DNA of 16,142 bases from Asaia bogorensis (GCA_945886995.1 CAMCZJ010000048.1:1-16142), one strand, 5' to 3'; positions 6,169-13,871 are shown, numbered from the stretch's first letter. Notes: generated from the sequence alone by a model not told the origin. Program-made: numbers and translations.

Positions 6169-6777
6169 TCACGGGTGCAGCGCTGCCGCCCTTATTGCGG
6201 TGGCGGACGCAGCGTGTTCCCGGGCGGAAACGAAACACCACTTGGCAGGGCACGTAGCCCGCTTCGGCCTGGCAGGCAACGCGCCGGGGTTGCGGCGCTG
6301 GCGGCGCAGCACGGAAGCTGCGGCACCACGCAGCGCCTGGCGCGTCCAGCCCGGGCGGGGAAGGACGGCAAGCGGGGTCAAGCGTGCCATGCGTTGCCAT
6401 GATTTCCAGTGCGGTAGCTGAACCAGATTATCCGCGCCAATCAAAAACACGAAAGCCGCACGGGGAAAGCGTTGGCGCAGTTTTGTGAGCGTATCCGCAG
6501 TGAAGCGGGTGCCCAAAACCCTTTCGATATCGGTCGCGATCACGCGCCGCCCATCCGCCAAAAGCCGCGCACTGGCCAAACGCGCCGCCAATGGCGCCAT
6601 GCCCGCATGGGGCTTCAGTGGATTACCGGGCGAGACCATCAGCCACACCTGGTCCAGCCCAAGCGCCCGCATGGCATGGCGCGCGACATGGATATGCCCG
6701 GCATGGGCCGGGTTGAAGGACCCGCCCAAAAGGCCAATGCGGCGGCGGCGGCCATCGCCAAAGCGGGATGGGTTCAT
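6169..6777 (-). CDS. nadD: Nicotinate-nucleotide adenylyltransferase
   Basis: Transfers AMP from ATP to nicotinate mononucleotide, giving deamido-NAD in NAD synthesis. The 202-residue cytoplasmic protein has the nucleotidyltransferase signature GGSFNPAHAGH (residues 18-28), GADNLVQLPHWKSW (114-127) and the C-terminal SATAIR (191-196), equivalent to the family's ISSTxIR. The ATG at 6777 gives a short Arg-rich lead (RRRRIGLLGG) before the first strand; no strong ribosome site is visible before it. nadD-rsfS-rlmH is a widely conserved order in Alphaproteobacteria, usually directly behind proA. Here two unrelated genes separate proA from nadD. It lies 61 bases downstream of the monooxygenase stop, so it may have its own promoter; none was recognised. 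Confidence 0.96.
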   Translation of the reverse strand: MNPSRFGDGRRRRIGLLGGSFNPAHAGHIHVARHAMRALGLDQVWLMVSPGNPLKPHAGMAPLAARLASARLLADGRRVIATDIERVLGTRFTADTLTKLRQRFPRAAFVFLIGADNLVQLPHWKSWQRMARLTPLAVLPRPGWTRQALRGAAASVLRRQRRNPGALPARPKRATCPAKWCFVSAREHAASATAIRAAALHP

Positions 6778-6838
6778 GCCAAGACCATAAACCGCTCAGG
6801 CGCCAAGGTGAATTGGCCTTCCATGCCGCGGCAGTCCG

Positions 6839-8344
6839 TTACTTGTAAACAAATGCGGCGTCCGTCAGGTCTATTTTCGGAAATTCATCTTTTTCGGCCC
6901 AATAATCCTGATTATGCATCCATTCAGGCTTGTCACCGCGTTGCGGCAGCAGATGCATGCCGCGCATCAGATAGCCGGGATTGAAATTTTCCGGGTCAAT
7001 CCACGGCAGGATGGGCATGTTATGGTCTTCTTCCCGCAGCGCCACTTCCACCTGATCCTTGCCTTGCGCATCCATATGCTTCAGCAATTTGCAGACAAAA
7101 TCGCCCACCAAATCAGCGCGCAAAGTCCATGAAGCGCGGAAATAGCCGAAGACCCAAACCATATTGGGAATGCCGGTAAACATCATGCCGCGATAGGTCA
7201 CCGTTTCATGAAAATCGAGCGGCTTGCCATCAATCTCGAACGCGATATCACCAAGAACATTCAGGTTGAAGCCAGTGGCAGCGACAATGATATCCGCTTC
7301 CAATTCCTGACCGGATTTGGTCACAACACCTTTTTCCGAAAATCTCTCGATCTCATCCGTCACCACGCTGGCCTTGCCGCTGGCGATGCCATGGAACAGA
7401 TCGCCATTGGGCACAAAGGCCATGCGTTGCCGCCAGGGGCGATATCTGGGGGTGAAATGGGTCGCTATATCGTAATCCTGACCGACAATGCCGCGAATAC
7501 CATCCAGCAGCGCTTCCTTGACCTGTTCCGGCTGCGTGAAGGTCAGTCTCGCGAATTTAGCCTGCTCAAAAAGGATTTTGCGGCGTGTGATTTCGTGAAT
7601 CCAATCTTCGGAAATGCCAAGCGCGCGCAATTCCTCCGCGATCTCAATCGCGTTACGGCCCACGCGGAAATATGTGGGTGATCGCTGCAGCATCACAACA
7701 TGGGCGGCCTTGGCGGCCATGGCTGGAATGATGGTTGCGGCACTGGCCCCTGAACCAATGACCAGCACGCGCTTATCGGCATAGTCGAGCCCTTCGGGCC
7801 ATTCCTCAGAATGCACCAGCCGGCCTTGATAGGCCGACATATTCGGCCATTCAGGCATATAGCCCTGATATTGGCGGTAATAGCCCTGGCACATGTACAG
7901 AAATTTGCAGGTGAAACGGCGGGGAAGGCCATTGGTTTTGTCCAAGACTTCCAAGGTCCAAAGCTTGGTCTGACTGTCCCAGCTTGCATGCGTGATATGG
8001 TGACAATAGCGGATATGCCGCGACAGATCATTTTCGGCGATGACTTCGCCCATATAGCGCAGGATTTCTTCGGCAGTCGCGATAGGCGCGCCGCGCCAGG
8101 GCTTGAACCGATAGCCGAAGGTATGAAGGTCACTATCCGAACGGATGCCGGGATATTTATGCGTCCACCAGGTTCCGCCGAAACTTTCCTCATTTTCAAG
8201 CACGACAAAGCGCTTGTCTGGGCATTGTGTGGTGAGGTGATAGGCCGCGCCAATCCCGGAAATGCCGGCGCCAACAATCAGCACATCGAAATGTTCGACG
8301 GAAAGCGGATTGCTTGCGCTGTGGTGCGGGGCGGTATCGGGCAT
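6839..8344 (-). CDS. EtaA-like flavin-containing (Baeyer-Villiger type) monooxygenase
   Basis: A 501-residue class B flavoprotein monooxygenase using FAD and NADPH to insert one oxygen from O2 into ketones or onto S/N centres. The FAD-binding GAGISG is at residues 25-30 and the NADPH-binding GSGASA at 197-202. ATGFN is at 356-360. The Baeyer-Villiger fingerprint FxGxxxHxxxW appears as YQGRLVHSEEW (172-182), with Tyr replacing the first Phe. The overall pattern (GGTWWTHKYPGIRSDSD, VPNGDLF, NASWT-like RASWTLRADLV) closely recalls mycobacterial EtaA/EthA (about 489 aa). The true substrate cannot be read from sequence. The start ATG has AGGAAAG about 10 bases upstream, and an AT-rich patch (8367-8388) may hold a promoter. 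It sits 77 bases downstream of the hydratase gene on the same strand. Confidence 0.93.
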   Translation of the reverse strand: MPDTAPHHSASNPLSVEHFDVLIVGAGISGIGAAYHLTTQCPDKRFVVLENEESFGGTWWTHKYPGIRSDSDLHTFGYRFKPWRGAPIATAEEILRYMGEVIAENDLSRHIRYCHHITHASWDSQTKLWTLEVLDKTNGLPRRFTCKFLYMCQGYYRQYQGYMPEWPNMSAYQGRLVHSEEWPEGLDYADKRVLVIGSGASAATIIPAMAAKAAHVVMLQRSPTYFRVGRNAIEIAEELRALGISEDWIHEITRRKILFEQAKFARLTFTQPEQVKEALLDGIRGIVGQDYDIATHFTPRYRPWRQRMAFVPNGDLFHGIASGKASVVTDEIERFSEKGVVTKSGQELEADIIVAATGFNLNVLGDIAFEIDGKPLDFHETVTYRGMMFTGIPNMVWVFGYFRASWTLRADLVGDFVCKLLKHMDAQGKDQVEVALREEDHNMPILPWIDPENFNPGYLMRGMHLLPQRGDKPEWMHNQDYWAEKDEFPKIDLTDAAFVYK

Positions 8345-8421
8345 GCTTCCGGTCTTTCCTGATCGCCAATAGAATAGATTTTTACCATAGCAGGGGGCCG
8401 CGCTTCAGCGAAGCGCCTGCC
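8345..8421 (-). promoter_or_regulatory. Gap between hydratase and monooxygenase genes: hairpin plus AT-rich patch
   Basis: A perfect 7-bp stem, GCGCTTC (8400-8406) with GAAGCGC (8410-8416), lies just after the hydratase stop without a T tract, so at most a weak terminator. It is followed toward the monooxygenase by the only AT-rich stretch nearby (8367-8388), which could hold a promoter for the monooxygenase and genes beyond. No clear -35/-10 pair could be assigned. Confidence 0.3.
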
Positions 8422-9342
8422 TTATCTGAAGCGCACCACCACATCCTGCGCCTGATCCAAGCCCTCATAGCGCGCGGTCCAGACCTGACCCGCCACCACC
8501 GGCTGAGGCGGGGAAAAAGACCCGAGCGAGATCATATCCCCCTCACGCAACGGGCGCCCCTCCCGCGCCAAATCACGCGCAATCCAGGCGAGCGCATTCA
8601 AGGGATGGCCCAGAATAGCCGCGCCGGGGGCGCGCGAAACCTCCCGCCCATCCTGATGGAGTGAAATGCTCATCCGCCCCAAGGCCGCGATGAATTCAGT
8701 GCTTGGCGTCACGGTAATGGGCCTGCCCACAACGCCAAGCCGCGCGCCGACATTGACCGCGAGCAGATCGCCAAGGCTTGGGCGATGATCTGGCGCATAA
8801 ACAAGATCAGGCAATTCAATGAAGGGAATCACCTGATCAATATGGCGGATAAGCGCGGCGTGGTCATTGAGCGCAGCCTCAACCCCGCCCGTGCCAATCC
8901 GCACCAGCATATCCGCTTCCAGCACCGGCACGGCGGCGAAGCGTGCTTCGATCTCAGCGCCCGAAGATGCGCGCAGGGTGGCTTGGAAAATCGCACCGCG
9001 GATGGGGTGGTCAATGCCGAAGCGCTGCTGGATGGCTGGATTGGTCAGGCCAAGCTTGTAGCCAACGACATCGCCCAGAGCATTTTCAAGCCACGTGGAA
9101 TCACTTGGCGGCTCGGAAAATGCGACCAACGGAAAATTCCGAGGTTGTGCGAAAATCGCAATCAGCTTGTCCTGCACACAACGCCCATCGGCAGGCGATA
9201 GCGCAGCGAAGGGTGTTGGTGATTGGCGTTGCAAAATCTGACCGGCGAAGCGCGCTATCGCCGCATCATCCGGGCAGGCAGCATGCGCGGCAGGCGCCAG
9301 CGCCAAGCCCATCAGCAGCGCGGCGAAAAACCGCTGCGCCAT
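8422..9342 (-). CDS. Exported 2-keto-4-pentenoate hydratase (MhpD/FAH-fold)-like protein
   Basis: A 306-residue protein of the MhpD branch of the fumarylacetoacetase fold. It aligns by eye through GYKLGLTNPAIQQRFGID (94-111; MhpD has GRKVGLTHPKVQQQLGVD), GHPLNALAWIARDLAREGRPLREGD (245-269) and the last strands. Candidate metal ligands are Glu142 and Asp144 in PVLEADM (MhpD uses E-x-E) and Glu176 in VIPFIELP. Unlike MhpD, it begins with a Sec signal peptide cut after AHA (residue 21), and Cys23 and Cys55 could pair, so a periplasmic location is predicted. The start ATG at 9342 shares its A with the proA stop (TGATG), indicating translational coupling. A longer frame from 9501 would bury the signal peptide and overlap proA by 160 bases. 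Substrate unknown; catalysis outside the cytoplasm is inference. Confidence 0.87.
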   Translation of the reverse strand: MAQRFFAALLMGLALAPAAHAACPDDAAIARFAGQILQRQSPTPFAALSPADGRCVQDKLIAIFAQPRNFPLVAFSEPPSDSTWLENALGDVVGYKLGLTNPAIQQRFGIDHPIRGAIFQATLRASSGAEIEARFAAVPVLEADMLVRIGTGGVEAALNDHAALIRHIDQVIPFIELPDLVYAPDHRPSLGDLLAVNVGARLGVVGRPITVTPSTEFIAALGRMSISLHQDGREVSRAPGAAILGHPLNALAWIARDLAREGRPLREGDMISLGSFSPPQPVVAGQVWTARYEGLDQAQDVVVRFR

Positions 9343-10607
9343 CACGGCCTGATCTGCCCCGTGCCGAAAATCTTGTAGCGATAGGTGCAGAGCTGTTCGA
9401 GCCCAACCGGACCCCGCGCATGCAGCCGCCCTGTCGCAATCCCGATCTCCGCGCCAAAGCCGAATTCGCCACCATCGCAGAATTGCGTGGACGCATTCCA
9501 AAGCCCAACAGCGGAAGCAATGCCATCCAGGAATTGCTGCGCGGCAGAGGCATCTTCGGTGATGATCGCTTCCGTATGCTCACTGCCGAAGCGGCGGATA
9601 TGGGCAAGCGCTTCGGCAACGCCGGCAACGACCTTCACGGACAGGATCGCATCAAGCCATTCGGTGGCGTAATCCTCATCGGTGGCGGCGGTAAGGCCCG
9701 GCACAATAGCGCGTGCGGCCTCATCGGCGCGGAAATCGCAGCCAAGCGCGCGCAAATCCGCAATCAGCGCGGGCAACAGCGCGGGCGCGATGGCGGCATC
9801 AATCAGCAGGGTTTCAGTGGCACCACAAACACCGGTGCGGCGCATTTTGGCGTTAGCGAGCACCGAACGCGCCATGGCGTGGTCTGCGCCGGCATGGATG
9901 TAGGTGTGGCAAAGCCCTTCCGCATGGGCCAGCACGGGCACGCGCGCTTCTTCCAAAACGCGCGTCACCAGCCCCTTGCCACCGCGCGGCACGATCAGGT
10001 CAATCAAGCCAGAAGCGCGCAGCATGGCGCCGACAAAGGCGCGGTCAGCACTCGGCGCCACTTGCACCGCCGCTGCCGGCAGCCCCGCGAGCTTCAGCCC
10101 TTGCGCCATGCAGGCGTGGATGGCGGTGGCGCTGCGCAAGCTTTCCGACCCGCCGCGCAGGATCACCGCATTGCCGGATTTGAGGCAAAGCGCAGCCGCA
10201 TCCGCCGTGACATTGGGCCGGCTTTCGAAAATCATGCCAATCACGCCAAGCGGCTGCGCCACGCGCTGCAAGCGCAGCCCATTGGGGCGCTTCCATTCCG
10301 CCAGAACCCGGCCCACCGGGTCTGGCAGGGCGGCCACTTCTTCCAAGCCCTTTGCCATGGCTTCAATGCGCGCGGCATTCAGCAGCAGCCGGTCACGAAA
10401 GGCGGGCGAAAGCCCAGGCGCGGCGGCCAAATCTTCGGCATTGGCGGCGATGATCGCGGCTTCATGCTCCCGCAATGCCGCCGCGGCCAAAAGCAACGCC
10501 TGATCCTTCACCGCGCTTGGCGCAACCGAAAGCGCGCCTGATGCAGCGCGCGCGGCGCGTGCGGCTTCTTCCAGGGCCTCAGCGGGATCGTGGGACATGG
10601 CGTTCAC
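9342..10607 (-). CDS. proA: Gamma-glutamyl phosphate reductase
   Basis: Reduces gamma-glutamyl phosphate with NADPH to glutamate semialdehyde, the second step of proline synthesis. The 421-residue aldehyde-dehydrogenase-fold protein shows GVIGMIFESRPNVTADAAALCLKSGNAVILRGG (about 121-153), the catalytic Cys261 in RRTGVCGATETLL, and the C-terminal GPVGLEQLCTYRYKIFGTGQIR, all characteristic of ProA. I use GTG at 10607 because AAGGAA is 9 bases upstream; the ATG three codons later (10598) is equally compatible with the family. Its usual partner proB is not next to it: a Bug-family binding protein gene lies 50 bases upstream instead. Downstream its TGA overlaps the start of the exported hydratase. 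Confidence 0.97.
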   Translation of the reverse strand: MNAMSHDPAEALEEAARAARAASGALSVAPSAVKDQALLLAAAALREHEAAIIAANAEDLAAAPGLSPAFRDRLLLNAARIEAMAKGLEEVAALPDPVGRVLAEWKRPNGLRLQRVAQPLGVIGMIFESRPNVTADAAALCLKSGNAVILRGGSESLRSATAIHACMAQGLKLAGLPAAAVQVAPSADRAFVGAMLRASGLIDLIVPRGGKGLVTRVLEEARVPVLAHAEGLCHTYIHAGADHAMARSVLANAKMRRTGVCGATETLLIDAAIAPALLPALIADLRALGCDFRADEAARAIVPGLTAATDEDYATEWLDAILSVKVVAGVAEALAHIRRFGSEHTEAIITEDASAAQQFLDGIASAVGLWNASTQFCDGGEFGFGAEIGIATGRLHARGPVGLEQLCTYRYKIFGTGQIRP

Positions 10608-10657
10608 GGGCAGTAATTCCTTTCCCAGCGATCATAAACCGGATCGGCCAGCAAGGG

Positions 10658-11632
10658 CTATTCGATCTTGATGCCGCTTTCGCGAATGATCGGTTCCCAT
10701 TTGGTGCGCTCCGCCGCCCAGGCGGCGCCGAATTCCGCGGGGGTGGAGGGCATGGCCTCCAGCCCATTGCGGTTCAGGATGCCAACCACATCAGGGTCTT
10801 CCAACGCAATCCGCATGGCATGGGCCAAGCGCTCAACGGTAGGCTCTGGCGTGCCGCGTGGCGCTACCACCGCGTACCAGGATGGCACATTGAAACCGGG
10901 CACCCCAGTTTCGGCGACGGTTGGAATATCGGGCAGCAGGCGCGAACGTTGCAGGGTGGGCACCGCCAGGCCGCGCAGCCTGCCCGCTTCAATATGCGTC
11001 TTGACGGAAGGCGAGGTCGGGAAGCCGTAATCCAGCCGGCCCGAGATCAAATCCGTCGCAACCAGCCCGCCACCACGATAGGCGACTTCGATCGTCTCAA
11101 TCCCGGCCATTTTGGCGAAAAGCAGCCCGGCCAATTGGGGCGCGCTGCCAATGCCGCTATGACCCCAGGAGAGTTCTCCGGGCCGGGCCTTGGCGGCGGC
11201 AATGATATCGGCGGCGGTGCGCCAGGGGCGTTCCGCCGGCACGGTCAGGATATTGAATAGGTCAACGGCGATGGAAACCGGCACCAGATCCCGCGCCGGG
11301 TCTATTGGCAGGCGCATCACCATGGGGCTGATCACCAAGGCGCCCAGGGTTGCCAGCAGGATCGTGTAACCATCAGCCGGGCTGCGGGCGACGATTTCAG
11401 TGGCAAGGTTGCTTCCCGCGCCTGGGCGGTTTTCCACAATCACCGGCTGGCCAAGCACTTCCGACATTTTGGGTGCGAAGGCGCGGGCCGATATGTCAGT
11501 GGCGCCACCAGGGGTGAAGCCCACGATCAAGCGGATTGGCCGGTTGGGAAAGGGCGCTTGCGCCACGGCAGGCGCGGCAAGCAAGGGGCTGGCCGCGATC
11601 AAGGCGCGGCGCGTCAGGGTCTGGCTCGGCAT
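10658..11632 (-). CDS. Bug-family (TctC) periplasmic solute-binding protein, orphan 1
   Basis: A 324-residue tripartite tricarboxylate transporter-type receptor. The signal peptide contains TRRALIAAS, resembling a twin-arginine or Sec signal, with cleavage after AQA (residue 26). The mature start PFPNRPIRLIVGFTPGGATDISAR is diagnostic of the family, as are VENRPGAGSNLA (66-77), the GG-containing VAYRGGG and DIPTVAETGVPGF. Such proteins bind small carboxylates or similar metabolites in the periplasm; the ligand cannot be told from sequence. No TctA or TctB membrane genes are in the window, which is common for Bug proteins. GGGAG lies just before the ATG. It is divergent from the MESH1-like gene (87-base gap) and is the first gene of the minus-strand run leading to proA. 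Confidence 0.95.
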   Translation of the reverse strand: MPSQTLTRRALIAASPLLAAPAVAQAPFPNRPIRLIVGFTPGGATDISARAFAPKMSEVLGQPVIVENRPGAGSNLATEIVARSPADGYTILLATLGALVISPMVMRLPIDPARDLVPVSIAVDLFNILTVPAERPWRTAADIIAAAKARPGELSWGHSGIGSAPQLAGLLFAKMAGIETIEVAYRGGGLVATDLISGRLDYGFPTSPSVKTHIEAGRLRGLAVPTLQRSRLLPDIPTVAETGVPGFNVPSWYAVVAPRGTPEPTVERLAHAMRIALEDPDVVGILNRNGLEAMPSTPAEFGAAWAAERTKWEPIIRESGIKIE

Positions 11633-11719
11633 GGCTCCCGCATATCAGGCTTTGCCCTGGCTTGCATCCCCTGCGGCGTGCCCCTTTTCGTCCTTGCCCC
11701 GGGGCGCTAGTGGAACCGC
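11633..11719. promoter_or_regulatory. Divergent promoter region, Bug orphan 1 / MESH1-like operon
   Basis: The 87 bases between divergent start codons must carry promoters for both directions. It contains the palindrome GCCCCGGGGC (11696-11705), close to the plus-strand start, and the ribosome site GGGAG for the minus-strand gene. I could not assign sigma-70 boxes with confidence. Confidence 0.4.
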
Positions 11720-12271
11720 ATGGAAGCCAGTTTCACCGCGCAAGTACTGCGCGCCACGCTATTTGCCGCGCGCGCCCATGCCGGGCAGGTGCGCAAGGGC
11801 GCGGCTGCGGAGCCCTATGTGAACCATGTGATTGAGGTCGCCGCCATTCTGGCTGAACATGGTGCGCCGGAAGAAGCCATTCTGGCCGGGCTGCTGCACG
11901 ACACGGTGGAGGACACCGAAACCACGGATACCGATCTGGTGGCTGTTTTCGGCCCCGTGATTGCAGGCTTGGTGGCGGAAGCGACCGATGATAAAGAAAA
12001 GCCTAAGGAAATCCGGAAGGCCTTGCAGATCAGCCAGGCGCCAAAACATAGCGAAGCGGCCAAGCAGTTGAAGTTAGCCGATAAGATTTCGAATCTGCGT
12101 TCCATCGCCGATAGCCCCCCGGCGAATTGGAACCATGCGCGGCGTATTGAATATGTCGGCTGGGCTGGGCGCGTGGCGGCAGGGTTGAAAGGCGTCAATT
12201 CCGGGTTGGATACGCTGTTTGACACGACCTACCGCGCAGCGCTGGCACGGCTGGCGAGCGAAATGCCATGA
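11720..12271 (+). CDS. MESH1-like HD-domain hydrolase (probable single-domain (p)ppGpp hydrolase)
   Basis: A 183-residue HD protein matching the metazoan SpoT homologue (human MESH1, 179 aa) along its length: PYVNHVIEVAAIL, LLHDTVEDTETT, FGPVIAGLVAEATDDK, QAPKHSEAAKQLKLADKISNL and AGLKGVN. The metal and catalytic residues are present: His36, His60-Asp61, Glu64-Asp65 and Asp121, each within one position of the human enzyme. There is no synthetase, TGS or ACT domain, so it is a hydrolase-only small alarmone hydrolase, expected to remove the 3'-pyrophosphate of (p)ppGpp in the cytoplasm. MESH1 also acts on NADPH in animals, so that activity is a possible alternative. The start ATG has a modest GTGGAA upstream. 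Its stop overlaps the next gene by ATGA, making it first gene of an operon. Confidence 0.93.
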   Translation: MEASFTAQVLRATLFAARAHAGQVRKGAAAEPYVNHVIEVAAILAEHGAPEEAILAGLLHDTVEDTETTDTDLVAVFGPVIAGLVAEATDDKEKPKEIRKALQISQAPKHSEAAKQLKLADKISNLRSIADSPPANWNHARRIEYVGWAGRVAAGLKGVNSGLDTLFDTTYRAALARLASEMP

Positions 12272-13209
12272 AGCGGCGGCTGCTTTTGGCCAGTGCCGTG
12301 CTATTGGCCGCACCATCTCTGGCGCGGGCGCAGCAGAGCGGCGTCACGCTGCTGGTGCCCTTCGCCGAAGGGGGCGCCACAGATCAGTTGATGCGGGCAC
12401 TCGCCAAGGCTGCGAGCAAGACGCTGGGTCAGGAAATCCGACTGGAAAACAAGCCAAGCCGCACAGGGCTTCGCCTTTTGGCTCAATTGCGGAACGCTCC
12501 CCCGGATGGGTCTGTGGTGATGCTGTTTCCCGTCGTGACGCTGCGCGCCTTGGTGGAACGCGGCGTGGATTTTTCCCTGGGGCGCGATGCCACGCCGATC
12601 ATGTGTCTGGCAGGCGGGACTTATGGCGTGATCGCCAAGTCGGATCGCTTCCCGGGCGGCTGGCGCGATTTCGTGGCCGAGGCGCGCCAAAAGCCCGGCC
12701 AGCTTTCCTTTGGCAGCGTCGGGGTCGGCTCAGTCGGGCATGTCACCATGGCACGGCTGATGGTGAAGGAAAATCTTCAAGTGGTGCATCTGCCCTTCCG
12801 CGGCGCCGCTGAAGGCGTGGAAGCGCTAATGGCAGGTGATTTGGATGTCATGGCCGGCGGTGCGCGGCTGCATGTGGCGGTGGAACATGGCGAAGCGCGC
12901 TGGCTCACGCTGTGGTCACCCACGCGCAATTCACGCTGGCCCGATGTGCCGACCCTGGTTGAGCTTGGCTATGGGCTGACGGAAACCGCGCCTTTTGGGC
13001 TGATTGGCCCGCCCAATATGCCGGCGAAGGAACGCCAAAGGCTGGAAGCAGCCTTTACCACTGCGCTGCGCACACCTGCGGTCCAGGCCGTGATGGCGCG
13101 GCTTGGCATGACCGAGGATCTGCGCGGCGGCGATGCCTATGCAGCCTATTTGGCGGCAGCGGCGGGTGAGGAAGCAGCGCTCGGCCTGCGCCCGGAAGCG
13201 CGGCAGTGA
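12268..13209 (+). CDS. Bug-family (TctC) periplasmic solute-binding protein, orphan 2
   Basis: A 313-residue binding protein with a KRR-hydrophobic signal peptide cut after ARA (about residue 21). The family start appears as VTLLVPFAEGGATDQLMRALA (26-46), less canonical than in the other copy. The usual NRPGAGG motif has become NKPSRTGLR (61-69), so the ligand pocket is probably altered. Later signatures remain: KPGQLSFGSVGVGSVGH, VVHLPFRGAAEGVEALMAGDLDVM and DVPTLVELGYG. No membrane transport partner is nearby. The start overlaps the MESH1-like stop (ATGA) and its own stop overlaps the maf start (GTGA), so the three are probably translated from one mRNA. It is quite diverged from the other Bug protein here (10658-11632), so it is not a recent duplicate. 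Confidence 0.92.
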   Translation: MKRRLLLASAVLLAAPSLARAQQSGVTLLVPFAEGGATDQLMRALAKAASKTLGQEIRLENKPSRTGLRLLAQLRNAPPDGSVVMLFPVVTLRALVERGVDFSLGRDATPIMCLAGGTYGVIAKSDRFPGGWRDFVAEARQKPGQLSFGSVGVGSVGHVTMARLMVKENLQVVHLPFRGAAEGVEALMAGDLDVMAGGARLHVAVEHGEARWLTLWSPTRNSRWPDVPTLVELGYGLTETAPFGLIGPPNMPAKERQRLEAAFTTALRTPAVQAVMARLGMTEDLRGGDAYAAYLAAAAGEEAALGLRPEARQ

Positions 13210-13817
13210 TCCAGGCGGCTGCGCCCGCCCTTATCCTTGCATCAGCATCCAAGGCGCGGCGTGCAGTGCTTGAAGGCGCTGGGCTCAGCTTTCAAATCCG
13301 TGTCGGCGGCGTGGATGAGGCCGCCATCAAGGAAGCCGCGCTGGCCGAGGGCATACCCCCTGAAGATGCCGCACTGATGCTGGCCGATGCCAAGGCAGAA
13401 CGCGTGGCCGCACATGCCCCGGATTCTTTGGTGATTGGCGCTGATCAATTGCTGGTCTGCGAAGGCACCTGGTTCGACAAGCCGCCGGATATGGCAGCAG
13501 CGCGCACGCATTTGCAACGCCTGCGCGCATGCCAGCATGAATTGGTGACGGCGCTGGTTTGCCATCGCGGTGGGCGGCGCATCTGGCAGCATGTGGCTAA
13601 GCCGCGCCTGACCATGCGCGACTTCTCCGACGCCTTTCTGGACGCCTATCTGGCCGCCGAGGGTGAGGCGTTGCTTTCTTCTGTCGGCGCCTATCGGCTG
13701 GAAGGCCATGGCGCGCAGTTGTTTGATCGGATTGAGGGCGATCAGCCGGCAATACTGGGCCTGCCCTTGCTGCCCTTGCTTGGGTTTTTAAGGCAGCATG
13801 GGGTGTTGTTGGCATAG
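13206..13817 (+). CDS. maf: Maf family nucleoside triphosphate pyrophosphatase
   Basis: Maf proteins hydrolyse non-canonical or pyrimidine NTPs to NMP and PPi, acting as house-cleaning enzymes linked to division control. The 203-residue protein opens with LILASASKARRAVLEGAGL (8-27; family LASxSPRRxxLL, here with Lys-Ala in place of Pro-Arg). The catalytic Asp80 lies in VIGADQLLV, and KP at 92-93 and EGHGAQLFDRIEGDQPAILGLPL near the end follow the family. The ADQ/SDQ form is closer to YceF-type (m7GTP) than to YhdE-type (dTTP/UTP) members, a weak hint. The GTG start overlaps the preceding stop (GTGA), with GGAAG 7 bases upstream. aroE or coaE, common neighbours in Alphaproteobacteria, are absent here. 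Confidence 0.95.
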   Translation: MIQAAAPALILASASKARRAVLEGAGLSFQIRVGGVDEAAIKEAALAEGIPPEDAALMLADAKAERVAAHAPDSLVIGADQLLVCEGTWFDKPPDMAAARTHLQRLRACQHELVTALVCHRGGRRIWQHVAKPRLTMRDFSDAFLDAYLAAEGEALLSSVGAYRLEGHGAQLFDRIEGDQPAILGLPLLPLLGFLRQHGVLLA

Positions 13818-13848
13818 CACCCTTGGCGGGGCAGCGGGGCTGTTCAAA

Positions 13849-13871
13849 TGAAAGCAAGAAGCGGATGGCGC
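13849..13871 (+). repeat. 23-base direct repeat, copy 2 (upstream of the EamA gene)
   Basis: Identical over 23 bases to minus-strand 4793-4771 upstream of ada. Here it lies 51 bases before the EamA start codon, in the same orientation as that gene. Right after it, CGCGGT (13869-13874) pairs with ACCGCG (13881-13886) in a small hairpin. The rest of the 105-base intergenic stretch (13818-13922) shows no gene; a ten-codon frame (13848-13880) is too short to call. Confidence 0.85.

Noticed and set aside
5469..6402. Gly/Leu/Ala-rich plus-strand frames opposite rsfS
   Set aside because: They are complements of the Lys/Ala/Pro repeats; the recognised RsfS domain and the AGGAGG site are on the other strand.
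6783..6795. Motif CCATAAACCGC near 6785, at 13875, and a variant TCATAAACCGG at 10632, all intergenic
   Set aside because: Only 9-11 bases are shared and the orientation relative to the genes is inconsistent, so coincidence cannot be excluded.
9343..9501. Longer start for the exported hydratase
   Set aside because: It would overlap proA by 160 bases and hide a clear signal peptide; the ATG overlapping the proA stop is far better.
8943..10541. 532-codon open frame on the plus strand
   Set aside because: Antisense shadow of proA and the hydratase gene; composition is His/Arg/Ala/Gln-rich with no domain, as expected from GC-rich codon bias on the other strand.
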